A DNA stretch of 64,000 nt from Streptomyces coffeae (GTDB lineage Bacteria; Actinomycetota; Actinomycetes; Streptomycetales; Streptomycetaceae). A model generated the notes under the pieces. The model saw nothing but the letters and a program-made list of their open reading frames with translations. It did no database searches and was not told the origin of the DNA. The position numbers were made by a program, and so were the translations under genes. The stretch lies in NCBI RefSeq assembly GCF_016741875.1, contig NZ_JAERRF010000017.1, positions 62,001 to 126,000 of the forward strand, in the 5' to 3' direction. Shown in pieces: positions 24,740-32,713 of this stretch (positions are counted from its first letter, which is position 1; each line of letters opens with the position of its first letter).

Positions 24740-25470
24740 CGGACCCGGGAACCGGCAGGCAGGACACCGCCGACGTGATCGCGCGGATAGATCACCGTGC
24801 CGGGCCCGATCAGCGTCCCGGGGGAGAGGACCGTACCGGCCGGGAGCGCCACGCCGTCGCCGATGGCCGCGCCGAACTTGGTCTGCCCCGTGCCGATGCG
24901 CTGACCGTCGAGCGTTACCGTGATCTCGTCCATCGCTGGCTCGATGACCGGCCCGGTGCAGCGCAGCCCCGTCGTGGAGCAGAACGCACCCACGTTGACG
25001 CCCCGCCCGATGACCGAGTCCCCGATGAATGAGGGGTGCTTCATGAAACAACCCCCGGCGAGGAGACTGCGGGTGATCTCCGCGCCGAATCCGATCTGGC
25101 AGCCGGGGCCGATCACGCTGTGATCCCGGATCAGTGCGCCCCGGGAGATAATCGCGCCAGAGCAGATCAGGACCGGGCCGACGACCCAAGCGCCCGCCTC
25201 GACGCGGGCCCCGGCCTCCACGATGACGTCACCGTCCACGACCGCACCGGCCTCCACGACGCCGCGCTCCGCGGGCAGCAGCCCGGCCGCGGCGGGAGAA
25301 TCCAGTCCAAGCGTGATGGCGCCTTTGACGTCGAAGACCGTCCGGCAGGTCGCCAGCAGTCCCTCGATGAAACCTCCGAGACCCGCCGCATGGACGTAGT
25401 AGCTCGGGGTGAGGCGGACGTCCACGGCAGCAGTACCGGCCGTTGAGGGGGTGAGATTGGAGAGTTGCAC
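24736..25470 (-). CDS. Left-handed beta-helix sugar-phosphate transferase (GlmU C-terminal-like)
   Basis: The 244-residue protein has hexapeptide repeats from about residue 70 (VEAGAVVDGDVIVEAGARVE, then GPVLICSGAIISRGALIRDH) and a GlmU-like loop KHPSFIGDSVIGRGVNVGAF. No N-terminal nucleotidyltransferase domain is present. It probably acylates or otherwise modifies a nucleotide sugar upstream of the MurA-like step. The GTG start at 25470 was chosen because GGGAGG lies 6-7 bases upstream; a longer frame to 25659 lacks such a site. Confidence 0.78.
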   Translation of the reverse strand: MQLSNLTPSTAGTAAVDVRLTPSYYVHAAGLGGFIEGLLATCRTVFDVKGAITLGLDSPAAAGLLPAERGVVEAGAVVDGDVIVEAGARVEAGAWVVGPVLICSGAIISRGALIRDHSVIGPGCQIGFGAEITRSLLAGGCFMKHPSFIGDSVIGRGVNVGAFCSTTGLRCTGPVIEPAMDEITVTLDGQRIGTGQTKFGAAIGDGVALPAGTVLSPGTLIGPGTVIYPRDHVGGVLPAGSRVR

Positions 25471-25575
25471 CAGATACCTCCCAGGTGCCCGAAGGAGGGC
25501 GGCCAGCGGATGCCGACCGCCGCGCTCCAAGAGCACCGCACTTGCCTCACCCCTGGACAGCTGTACTCCTAGGGC

Positions 25576-25590
25576 TGCAAACGGTTTGCA
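25576..25590. promoter_or_regulatory. 15-bp palindromic operator candidate
   Basis: TGCAAACGGTTTGCA is a perfect palindrome in the divergent region between the cargo operon and its XRE regulator. A further half-site, TGCAAAAC, lies at 25596-25603. It probably binds the adjacent regulator. Confidence 0.6.
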
Positions 25591-25671
25591 TGTCATGCAA
25601 AACGCCCACGGGCGGCCGCCGAACCAATACGCTGGAGGCAATGCAGCCTCGGATACCACCGGGACGGGGTT

Positions 25672-27045
25672 ATGGATGTGGTTGCACGTTCACATGCGGC
25701 TCCCGCAGCAGCTATGACACCCGGCCAACGCGTGCGAAGCACACGCCTGGCCCAAGGCATGACACTCGCCCAGCTCGGCAGCCTCACCGGCTACTCGGCG
25801 GCGCAGATCTCCCGCTTAGAGCGCGGTAAGTCACCCATGACCGATGTCATCGTGCTACGCCGCTTCGCGCGGGCGCTCGACATCCCGCCCCAAGACCTCG
25901 GCCTCGCCCTGGGCCCCGCCGAACCGCCGCCTCGCCGCGATCTGTCAACCGGCCCGTACCCGCGCCTGCCCGCGCCTACTGTGGAGATCCCGCGGCACGA
26001 GGACGGTGATGACGCGATGAGGCGACGGACACTGCTCGCGAACCTGGCGATCACAGCAGCGGCAGCGATCGGCGCCCCCACTACGGGCACCAACCCCGCC
26101 AAGGAGGTCCAGCCCGGCGACCTCCTCGTCGCCGGCCTGCGAGACGCGATGCTCGGCCTCGATGCCATCCCACCGGCCTACTCGCCGGACCAGCTACCCA
26201 CCGAACTTGCGCGCGCGGCCGCACACTTCAACGCCTCCAGCTACGGCGCTCTCGCCGTCCGCCTGCCACACCTCATCCGCGCGGGTCACCAAGCCTTCGG
26301 CGCCGACTACCACGCCGTTCTCGCACGCAGCTACCTGCTTGCCACCCGCGTCCTCATCAAACTCGACGAACCCCAACTCGGATGGATGGCCGCCGACCGT
26401 GCCCGCCAACTCGCCCAGGCCAGCGGCGCCCCGCTCGACGTCGCCGAAGCCGCCCGCCAGCAGGCCGTACTGGCACGGAAGGCCGGATGGCATGACCAGT
26501 CCCTCGCCCTCGCTCTCAACGCCGCCGACGACCCCGCGCTTCGCGAAGCCGGGGCCGTAGGCAGTGCACAACGGGGACTGCTCATTCAGTGCGCCGCCTA
26601 CACCGTCGCCCACCAGGGCGACCAGGAAGGTATGCGCCAGCTCACCAAGGAGGCCGCGGCCATCGCCGGCCAGCTGATCGGTACCACGCATCTTCGGGAC
26701 ACCGCCGGCGGGTTCAACCCCGCCACCGTTCAGCTCCACCTGGTCTCGGCGGAATACAAGGCCGGCGACCCCTCCGCCGCCATCGCAGCCGCTGACGACC
26801 TCCACCCGATGACGCTGCCCACCGTAGAGCGCCGTGCCCTGTACTACACAGACAAGGCCACCGCCTACGCCCAGTGGGGACGCCGAGACCAATGCATCGG
26901 CGCACTGCTGGAGGCAGAGCGTTGCGCTGCGGAGGAGACACACACGCGGCCCGCGGTTAAGGCCATGCTGACCGGTCTCCTCGTCTCCGGCCGCACTACC
27001 CCGGAACTCCGCGGCCTCGCCGGCCGTGCTGGCGTCCTCTCCTGA
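25672..27045 (+). CDS. XRE regulator with twin-arginine-like central helix and TPR-like domain
   Basis: The 457-residue protein has a Cro/cI-type HTH at about residues 20-70 (GMTLAQLGSLTGYSAAQISR) and RRRTLLANLAITAAAAIG near residue 117, a TAT-like segment frequent in this Streptomyces regulator class. A TPR-like helical C-terminal domain of about 300 residues follows. Codon 49 (Leu) is TTA. It diverges from the MurA-like operon and probably controls it through the palindrome at 25576. An alternative ATG lies at 25714. Confidence 0.8.
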   Translation: MDVVARSHAAPAAAMTPGQRVRSTRLAQGMTLAQLGSLTGYSAAQISRLERGKSPMTDVIVLRRFARALDIPPQDLGLALGPAEPPPRRDLSTGPYPRLPAPTVEIPRHEDGDDAMRRRTLLANLAITAAAAIGAPTTGTNPAKEVQPGDLLVAGLRDAMLGLDAIPPAYSPDQLPTELARAAAHFNASSYGALAVRLPHLIRAGHQAFGADYHAVLARSYLLATRVLIKLDEPQLGWMAADRARQLAQASGAPLDVAEAARQQAVLARKAGWHDQSLALALNAADDPALREAGAVGSAQRGLLIQCAAYTVAHQGDQEGMRQLTKEAAAIAGQLIGTTHLRDTAGGFNPATVQLHLVSAEYKAGDPSAAIAAADDLHPMTLPTVERRALYYTDKATAYAQWGRRDQCIGALLEAERCAAEETHTRPAVKAMLTGLLVSGRTTPELRGLAGRAGVLS

Positions 27046-27242
27046 CGGCGATCAACCCTCGGGGTTCTCGCAACGACAGCGACTGCCTTGTCACCGCGAC
27101 CCTGCTCGCCACGCCGAGGATCGTGGAGTCCACGCGCACCGCCCGGCCGCCGGTCGGCGAGGACGGCTGGACGATGACGTGCGGTACCCGGACCACGCCT
27201 CCAGCGTCTCCCCGGCCGCCGCCGGGCGCACCCCGGCGTGCC

Positions 27243-27280
27243 GGAGCCCCCACTCTGAGATCCGATCGGGTGGGGGCTCC
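27243..27280 (+). terminator. Terminator after XRE regulator
   Basis: A perfect 11-bp stem (GGAGCCCCCAC/GTGGGGGCTCC), loop of 16 bases, between convergent genes. Confidence 0.75.
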
Positions 27281-27290
27281 GCTGCGTCTG

Positions 27291-27518
27291 CTATCCCTCG
27301 TCCCGGTCCTTGAGGTCCGTCCGCTCGCCCTGCCGGGACTTCCGCTTCTGGAAGTACGGCAGCGCGGCGCGCCAGTCCACGGCCTTCGACCGGCCGATCG
27401 TCGACACCGGCGGGAAGGCGGGATCATCCCTGCTCAGCTGTGACACGCGCTGGTGACTGATTGCCTCGACTACACCCTCGGCCACCAGTCGCCGCGCCAC
27501 CTCGCGCAGCGAAATCAT
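27291..27518 (-). CDS. Small HTH regulator
   Basis: The 75-residue protein MISLREVARRLVAEG continues into SHQRVSQLSRDDPAFPPV and the wing-like VDWRAALPYF. It resembles the short MerR/Xis-like regulators of Streptomyces plasmids and integrative elements. AAGGAGGG lies 6 bases before the chosen ATG. The frame stays open to an ATG at 27578 inside the 28-bp palindrome, giving 95 residues. It probably autoregulates through that palindrome. Confidence 0.65.
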   Translation of the reverse strand: MISLREVARRLVAEGVVEAISHQRVSQLSRDDPAFPPVSTIGRSKAVDWRAALPYFQKRKSRQGERTDLKDRDEG

Positions 27519-27564
27519 CTCCGGCCCTCCTTCGACCTCGTCGGCCATGGGCACCATTCTTCCT

Positions 27565-27592
27565 GACTTCCTAGCCATATGGCTAGGAAGTC
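27565..27592. promoter_or_regulatory. 28-bp perfect palindrome, candidate operator
   Basis: The arm GACTTCCTAGCCAT is followed immediately by its exact complement, with no spacer. It lies between the leftward HTH gene and the rightward small-gene set starting at 27692. No loop is possible, so an operator is more likely than a terminator. Confidence 0.7.
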
Positions 27593-27691
27593 GCTACTCT
27601 CGATTCAGCACCAACAACACGGCCCCAGCCGGTGTGTGAGAGCCCGGCTGGGGCCGGCCATCCGACCTGAGCTACCAGGAGGAACAGCCGC

Positions 27692-27868
27692 ATGAAGGGT
27701 ATCGACCCCACCCCGCCCCCGGGAGCCCGCCGCACCATCGCCGTCGGCATCCTCGGCCGCCGCGCCGGCCGCACCATCAGCACGGTGCGCACCGCGGCTG
27801 GAGTCACCGGCGCCGTCCGCCGCGACGACCACGCCCCCGCCGCGCCCCGCCCGGCGGTGACCGCATGA
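27692..27868 (+). CDS. Small hypothetical protein of the plasmid-like set
   Basis: A 58-residue basic protein with a strong AGGAGGA ribosome-binding site and an ATGA overlap with the next gene. Its placement before a DUF2637-like gene resembles the leader genes of Streptomyces conjugative plasmids. No domain recognised. Confidence 0.6.
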   Translation: MKGIDPTPPPGARRTIAVGILGRRAGRTISTVRTAAGVTGAVRRDDHAPAAPRPAVTA

Positions 27869-28056
27869 GGATCTTCCGCTCCGGGAGCACCGGCCGCCCC
27901 GCTCAAAGCCGCCGCGCCGACGCCGAACTCACCTCCAAGCGCTGCACGGAGGCCACTGTCGACCGGTGCCGTGAGGACTACGCCACCGGCGCCGACGCCC
28001 GAGCCGACCTCGACCGAGCCTCCCAGTCCAAGGCCCGTCGCCTCGGCCTCAGGTAG
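27865..28056 (+). CDS. Small hypothetical protein
   Basis: A 63-residue basic and polar protein with two cysteines (KRCTEATVDRC). ATGA overlap with the previous gene. Function unknown. Confidence 0.6.
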   Translation: MRIFRSGSTGRPAQSRRADAELTSKRCTEATVDRCREDYATGADARADLDRASQSKARRLGLR

Positions 28057-28123
28057 CCACCCGACCGGCCGGGCCCGCGTACATCCCCCAGCGCGGGCCC
28101 GGCCCCACGCTCCAGGAGCACCC

Positions 28124-29140
28124 GTGAAACGCCTCGACACCTGGCGCACCGCCGTCGGGATCGTCTCCATCGCCGCCATCGCCACCACCGGATGGTCCCT
28201 CTACGCCGTCGCCCGCCACTACTCGGCGCCGGAAGCCATCGCCGGTGCCGCCGTGGCGGTGTTCGACGGAGCCGCATACGCCTGCCTCCACCTCGCCTCC
28301 GAAGCGTCCAAGGCCGGGCGCAGCGCCGCCGGAGCCCGCCTCGCCGCCCTCGCCATGACCGGCACCTCGGTTTACCTGAACGTCTTCCATGCCGACCTCA
28401 TCGGCGGCGGACTCGCCGCGGCCCTGCTGTTCTCCGTCCCCACACTGGCTCTCCTCGCCGTGTCCGAACTGTCCTGGGCCGGGCCCCGCGCAGAAGCTCG
28501 CGCGGCCCGCGGCGAGCGGCCCTTCCGGCTCCCCGCGTTCGGCGGCTGGGCCTGGCTCCTCGCTCCCGTCCGTGCCGGCCGCGGCGTCAAGGTCCGCGCC
28601 GTAGCCCACATCGAGCACGCCGGACAGCTGTCCGGACAGCAGCCGGACAAGACCTGGACAGCCACGGACAGGCTTCGCGAGCACTTCGCGACCATGGACC
28701 CGGCCGAGGCGATCCGCATCGCCCACGAGTCCCAGCCCACCCTGCCCCCGGCCGAACTGGCCGCGCTCCTCGTCACCTACGGCGTGATCGTCGACGCCGT
28801 ACAGGTCGCCCTCACCCTCCACCAGCTCCCCGCCAGGATCACGGTCGAGCGCGATCCGGACCAGCCCGGACAGCGCCCGGACAAGGAGCCCCCCGAGGAC
28901 CCCCGTATCGCGCTGGCCAGGGCGGACATGCTGTCCGGACAACGCCCGGAGGGGATCACGGAAGCGGTCCGTGAGCTGATGAAGCGCGGCATCACCGACA
29001 AGGCAGCGGTCGTCTCCATCACCCGGGACGTCCTCGGTCCGGACACCAATCCGGACAGTGTCCGGCGCACCCTCACCCGCGAGATCGAACGGGCTGAGAC
29101 CGACGCCCCAGCCGATAAGCGGGAGGGGTTCTACCCGTGA
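28124..29140 (+). CDS. DUF2637-like membrane protein, plasmid-spread (Spd) type
   Basis: In this 338-residue protein the first 125 residues hold about four membrane helices (RTAVGIVSIAAIATTGWSLY, AVAVFDGAAYACLHL, LAALAMTGTSVYLNV, AAALLFSVPTLALLAV), as in DUF2637/SpdB-like proteins of Streptomyces conjugative elements. A hydrophilic cytoplasmic part follows. The GTG start follows AGGAG. DNA encoding the C-terminal half contains an array of CCGGACA repeats. Role in this phage unknown; no FtsK-like TraB gene is present. Confidence 0.6.
   Translation: MKRLDTWRTAVGIVSIAAIATTGWSLYAVARHYSAPEAIAGAAVAVFDGAAYACLHLASEASKAGRSAAGARLAALAMTGTSVYLNVFHADLIGGGLAAALLFSVPTLALLAVSELSWAGPRAEARAARGERPFRLPAFGGWAWLLAPVRAGRGVKVRAVAHIEHAGQLSGQQPDKTWTATDRLREHFATMDPAEAIRIAHESQPTLPPAELAALLVTYGVIVDAVQVALTLHQLPARITVERDPDQPGQRPDKEPPEDPRIALARADMLSGQRPEGITEAVRELMKRGITDKAAVVSITRDVLGPDTNPDSVRRTLTREIERAETDAPADKREGFYP
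28620..29065. repeat. Helically phased CCGGACA repeat array
   Basis: CCGGACA occurs at 28620, 28632, 28643, 28866, 28877, 28935, 29039 and 29051. Close variants lie at about 28655, 28665, 28856, 28922 and 28946, and an inverse copy at 29059. Within clusters the steps are mostly 10-12 bp. It overlaps the coding region of the DUF2637-like gene. Confidence 0.55.
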
Positions 29141-29304
29141 CCGCCGCTGCCCTCGTCTTCTTCGGCGCTAGCGCACTCGCCGCCGCGCTCGGCCTCGCCG
29201 TCATCGGCCGCGCCGAGCTGCACCCGATCGTGCTGCCCGTTGTCCGCACCACCGCGCTCATCGTCGTCATCGCCGCGGCCGCCGCAGCCGCCCTATCCCA
29301 CTGA
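29137..29304 (+). CDS. Small two-helix membrane protein
   Basis: A 55-residue, almost entirely hydrophobic protein (AAALVFFGASALAAALGLAV and TTALIVVIAAAAAAAL). GTGA overlap with the upstream gene. Probably part of the membrane complex of this set. Confidence 0.6.
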   Translation: MTAAALVFFGASALAAALGLAVIGRAELHPIVLPVVRTTALIVVIAAAAAAALSH

Positions 29305-29317
29305 GGACCCCGCACCC

Positions 29318-29854
29318 ATGAACCTCGGATCCAACGGCGTCAGCCTCGGCGGCGCCGCAGCAGGGACGGTCATCCTCGTCCTCGTCGTCCAACGCTGGTG
29401 GCTCAAAGGCAAGAAGGGCGCCAAGGGGGAAGACGGCGGCGGAGGCCGCGACTGGCGCCAACTCGTACCCTTCACCCTCTCCGGCCTGTACGGCGTCCTC
29501 ACCATCCTGTGCGCCGGGGGCCTCCTCGGCGGCGCCGGAAAGATCGTCCTGTGGGGCGGCAACAAAGTGGGCGACTTCGCCCTCGTCTACGGCGTCGGAG
29601 GCCGAACGACCGACGTCACACGCGCCAGCCTCGCCCCGCTGTCCGACGGCGGGAACGTCATGGTCCTGATCGCCACCGCCATGGTCATCGGCGCGTTCAA
29701 ATGGTCCAAGAAGCTCCCCAAGAAGCAGCTCGCACTCGGCGTGATCTGCGGCATCTGCCTGGGTCTCAACGGGGGAGTGGCCGGCGCCCTGGCAACACCG
29801 CTCGCCAACTTCGCGAACGCGGGCGGCGCCTGGTGGTCGGGGGTTGTCCAGTGA
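29318..29854 (+). CDS. Polytopic membrane protein
   Basis: The 178-residue protein has an N-terminal helix (AAAGTVILVLVVQRWWL), a Lys/Gly-rich loop and about three more helices (TLSGLYGVLTILCAGGLLGG, MVLIATAMVIGAFKW, LALGVICGICLGLNGG). The pattern fits plasmid-transfer membrane proteins. It overlaps the next gene by GTGA. Function not identified. Confidence 0.65.
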   Translation: MNLGSNGVSLGGAAAGTVILVLVVQRWWLKGKKGAKGEDGGGGRDWRQLVPFTLSGLYGVLTILCAGGLLGGAGKIVLWGGNKVGDFALVYGVGGRTTDVTRASLAPLSDGGNVMVLIATAMVIGAFKWSKKLPKKQLALGVICGICLGLNGGVAGALATPLANFANAGGAWWSGVVQ

Positions 29855-30528
29855 CCGCCTCACACAACGCCGTAGCCCGGGTCGCCGCCGGTACGGGAAC
29901 GCTGCTGCGGTCCTTCGGCACCTGGCTGGTAGAGGACGGCTGGCGGGACCTGCTCCGCCGCCTGTCGGGTACCGCGGTGGCCGTGGCGTTCGCAGGGATG
30001 CTGGTGTCCGGTACCCGCTGGCTGATGTGGCCGGGCGCCGTCTGGTTCCTGTTGGCCGCTTGGTGCGCCGCAGCCCCGGGCGCCGAGGGCGAGGAGGGCG
30101 ACGAGGAGCCGGGGGCCAGTGTCGAGCAAGCCCCCGCCGGGCCGCCTCTGCCCATCCTGCCGGATCTGCGGATCGCCCTGACCCGGGTCGGCACACCGCA
30201 CGCCCATCTGGCCGTCCTCGCGGAGGAAATAGGCACCACCTCGGAGCGCGTTCGGGAGGTGCTGGAGAAGTGGGAGATCCCCATCGAGGCGGTGAGGATG
30301 CGCGGCCGGGGCTCGTCGACCGGCGTGAAGGGCGGCCCGGCTGTCCACCCCACTCTCGCCCTGCGGCCCGAGGATGCGGCCGTTGTTGCCGCAGGTCAGC
30401 CCGCCAACGACAACAACAACGCCGAGGGGCGGCCCGCCGAAGAGAGGGTGCGTGTAGAGCCCATCGGCCAGAGCGGCTTCGTCGTACGGGACCCAGCCGA
30501 GGCCGCCCGCCGACGGAGCAAGGTCTGA
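29851..30528 (+). CDS. Membrane protein with C-terminal winged-helix-like segment
   Basis: The 225-residue protein has two membrane helices between residues 35 and 75, then an acidic linker. A helical segment follows (HAHLAVLAEEIGTTSERVRE, then VLEKWEIPIEAVRMRG) that resembles the DNA-binding tail of Streptomyces plasmid and integrative-element proteins. The last gene of this set; a hairpin follows. Confidence 0.6.
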   Translation: MTASHNAVARVAAGTGTLLRSFGTWLVEDGWRDLLRRLSGTAVAVAFAGMLVSGTRWLMWPGAVWFLLAAWCAAAPGAEGEEGDEEPGASVEQAPAGPPLPILPDLRIALTRVGTPHAHLAVLAEEIGTTSERVREVLEKWEIPIEAVRMRGRGSSTGVKGGPAVHPTLALRPEDAAVVAAGQPANDNNNAEGRPAEERVRVEPIGQSGFVVRDPAEAARRRSKV

Positions 30529-30535
30529 CGGCTGC

Positions 30536-30560
30536 CTCCGCCCGGCCCGCGCGGGCGGAG
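30536..30560 (+). terminator. Terminator after membrane-protein set
   Basis: A 9-bp perfect stem CTCCGCCCG/CGGGCGGAG, loop of 7, directly after the stop. Confidence 0.6.
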
Positions 30561-30609
30561 CACCAGGCCGCCTCGGGCCTCGCCCCGAACCGAGACGAGG
30601 AGCACCATC

Positions 30610-30663
30610 ATGGAGTACTGCGAAGACTGCGGCTGGTGGACCAAGCCCAACTGCGGCCACTGA
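30610..30663 (+). CDS. 17-residue cysteine-rich micropeptide (tentative)
   Basis: MEYCEDCGWWTKPNCGH follows GAGGAG with a spacing of 8 and is bracketed by two terminator hairpins. The C-x2-C...C-x-H pattern could hold zinc. The 318-bp stretch between the membrane gene and the methyltransferase contains nothing else coding. Confidence 0.35.
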   Translation: MEYCEDCGWWTKPNCGH

Positions 30664-30704
30664 CTGCCACACTGGCAGCTACGAGCCGGGTAGCGCCCGG
30701 CACC

Positions 30705-30728
30705 GAGGCCCCGCCGCAGCGGGGCCTC
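30705..30728 (+). terminator. Strong hairpin before the methyltransferase
   Basis: A perfect 10-bp stem GAGGCCCCGC/GCGGGGCCTC with tetraloop CGCA. Confidence 0.7.
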
Positions 30729-30847
30729 ACTGCGCCGACACGTGACGACCTGGCGCCGAACGCGTGTTCCATCGGATCATTGTCGTTCGAGGCACCGACT
30801 CGCTCGCCGCCACCACGGTGCAAGCGACCGCCACCAGGAGGCACAAC

Positions 30848-31579
30848 ATGTCCGACTGGACGCTCCACCGTGGAGACGCCCTGACCCTCCTCCACACCCT
30901 GCCCACTGGCTCCGTCGACGCCGTCATCACGGACCCGCCATACAACTCCGGCGGAATGACCGCCACCCAACGCACCAATGACACAACCCGCGGCAAGTAC
31001 GTGTCTGGCGACGCGAAGCACGCCCTACCAGATTTCGACGGCGACACCCGCGACCAGCGCGGATACCTGGCATGGATGTCCCTGGTCCTCGGCCAGTGCT
31101 ACAGACTGGCCCGAGAAGGCGGCCCTTTGCTGATCTTCGCTGACTGGAGGCAAGTGCCTGTTACCAGCGACGCCCTCCAAGCGGCAGGCTGGACATGGCG
31201 CGGAATCGTTCCGTGGCACAAGCCCATCGCACGCCCCGCGAAGGGTGGCTTCCGTCGCGCGTGCGAGTACGTGTTGTGGGCCACGAAGGGGTCGGTCGAC
31301 GCCAACCGAAACCCGGTCTACCTGCCCGGGCTGGTCACCGGATCGCAGCCTCGCGGGGAGAAACGTCAACACATAACTCAGAAGCCAGATGAGGTGATGG
31401 CAGAACTGATCAGGATTTGTGCTCCCGAAGGAACGGTGCTTGACCCATTCACTGGATCGGGATCCACCGGAGTCGCGGCGCTCGCCTCCGGCCGCGCCTT
31501 CGTCGGCATTGAACTGTCCGATCGGTACGCCACGGTGGCACGGCACCGCCTCGCGAGTATCCAGACCACCGCAGCTTGA
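30848..31579 (+). CDS. DNA adenine-N6 or cytosine-N4 methyltransferase
   Basis: The 243-residue protein has the catalytic motif DPPY at residues 29-32 (VITDPPYNSGG) and the SAM-binding motif LDPFTGSGSTGVAAL near the C terminus. That order is the beta-class layout. A variable target-recognition region lies between. No restriction endonuclease is adjacent, so it is an orphan phage methyltransferase, perhaps protecting phage DNA from host restriction. AGGAGG lies 6 bases before the ATG; the longer upstream frame crosses no ribosome-binding site. Confidence 0.92.
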   Translation: MSDWTLHRGDALTLLHTLPTGSVDAVITDPPYNSGGMTATQRTNDTTRGKYVSGDAKHALPDFDGDTRDQRGYLAWMSLVLGQCYRLAREGGPLLIFADWRQVPVTSDALQAAGWTWRGIVPWHKPIARPAKGGFRRACEYVLWATKGSVDANRNPVYLPGLVTGSQPRGEKRQHITQKPDEVMAELIRICAPEGTVLDPFTGSGSTGVAALASGRAFVGIELSDRYATVARHRLASIQTTAA

Positions 31580-31659
31580 GCGTGACTGTACTGACCTCGC
31601 CCACGCTGCTTCGGTTCCTACCCGACCCGCGTGGGCTGCGCGGCTACTCGAGCACACCA

Positions 31660-31683
31660 GCCCCGCCCGGCAAAGAGCGGGGC
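31660..31683 (+). terminator. Hairpin after methyltransferase
   Basis: A 7-bp stem GCCCCGC/GCGGGGC in the 309-bp non-coding gap 31580-31888. No gene is seen in that gap. Confidence 0.45.
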
Positions 31684-31780
31684 GGCGGCATGGCCAGCCC
31701 CGTCACGTCACACGCCGTAGTTGCGCCAGCCCCACACCATGCCCCACACTGGCCCCAAGTCCGGCGTGCCCGGACACAAG

Positions 31781-31802
31781 AGGCCCGCCGCAGCGCGGGC
31801 CT
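31781..31802 (+). terminator. Rho-independent terminator
   Basis: An 8-bp stem AGGCCCGC/GCGGGCCT, loop CGCAGC, followed by TT and GT. It separates the methyltransferase unit from the late region. Confidence 0.7.
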
Positions 31803-31888
31803 TTGTCACGAAACAGACACACCCGCCCACCGCGCCCCACAACACGCGCATGATGCACCCCTCACCACAAACACCCTGGGGGGACACC

Positions 31889-32149
31889 ATGGGCTGGATC
31901 AACAACGCCAAGGCCGACTTGGCCACCAAGGCGGCCACTGACGCGTACGCCGAGGGACGCCACACTCTCGTCTTCAAAATCATCGAGGCGAACGCGGGAT
32001 CCCGGTCCACCGGACTCATGAGCGGCGTCGGCGAGCAGATCGAGGCCATCGAAGCCCAAGGCTGGACGCTCGCCAACATGTGCGCCGCTGAGGGCAAGGC
32101 ACTGACCAGCGACCGGAGCGCGCTTATCTGCCTCTTCCGCCGCCGCTGA
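31889..32149 (+). CDS. Hypothetical protein before terminase
   Basis: An 86-residue protein, MGWINNAKADLATKAATDAY, with a compact mixed fold and C-terminal ALICLFRRR. GGGG precedes the ATG. It is conserved-looking but of no recognised family. Confidence 0.6.
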   Translation: MGWINNAKADLATKAATDAYAEGRHTLVFKIIEANAGSRSTGLMSGVGEQIEAIEAQGWTLANMCAAEGKALTSDRSALICLFRRR

Positions 32150-32216
32150 CACCAACTCACTCCGGCCCGGCCGTCGCTTCGTGCGAGGCCGGGCCGACGC
32201 ACGCTCGGAGGTGCCC

Positions 32217-32696
32217 ATGTCCCGAGAGGCGCCGCGCCCGGTCACCGAGGAGACGGAGGAGGACGTCCGGCAGCTGCACGCTGAAGGCTGCTCCCGCAAC
32301 GAGATCGCGCGCCGCCTCCAACGCTCCGGACGCACCATCAGCGTCATTGCACAACGACTCGGCCTCTCCTTCGACCGCACCGCCACCGAGGAGGCCACCC
32401 GCGCACGCATGGCGGACCTGGCCGAGCGCCGCGCGATCCTCGCCGAGGCGCTCCAGGACGACGCCGAGCGGCTGACCGAGCAGATGTGGGAGCCATCGGT
32501 CATCTACAACTTCGGCGGCAAGGACAACGACTACAACGAGCGCGACGTCCCCGAACCGCCGGCCGACGCCAAGCGGGCACTCATGTCCACCGCCGCGCAG
32601 GCGATCGACCGGAGTCTCAAGCTGTGCCCGCCCGAGTCCGACCAGCAGGGCCTGGCCGCTGTGGACGCCTGGCTCAGGGGGATGATGAGCGACTGA
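32217..32696 (+). CDS. Terminase small subunit-like HTH protein
   Basis: The 159-residue protein has an N-terminal helix-turn-helix (CSRNEIARRLQRSGRTISVI, residues 26-45) and a helical oligomerisation region (ARMADLAERRAILAEALQDD). It lies directly before the large terminase, as small subunits do, and would recognise the packaging site. GGAGG lies 6 bases before the ATG. Confidence 0.75.
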   Translation: MSREAPRPVTEETEEDVRQLHAEGCSRNEIARRLQRSGRTISVIAQRLGLSFDRTATEEATRARMADLAERRAILAEALQDDAERLTEQMWEPSVIYNFGGKDNDYNERDVPEPPADAKRALMSTAAQAIDRSLKLCPPESDQQGLAAVDAWLRGMMSD

Positions 32697-32713
32697 TCAG
32701 GGGGTGGCCAGCG

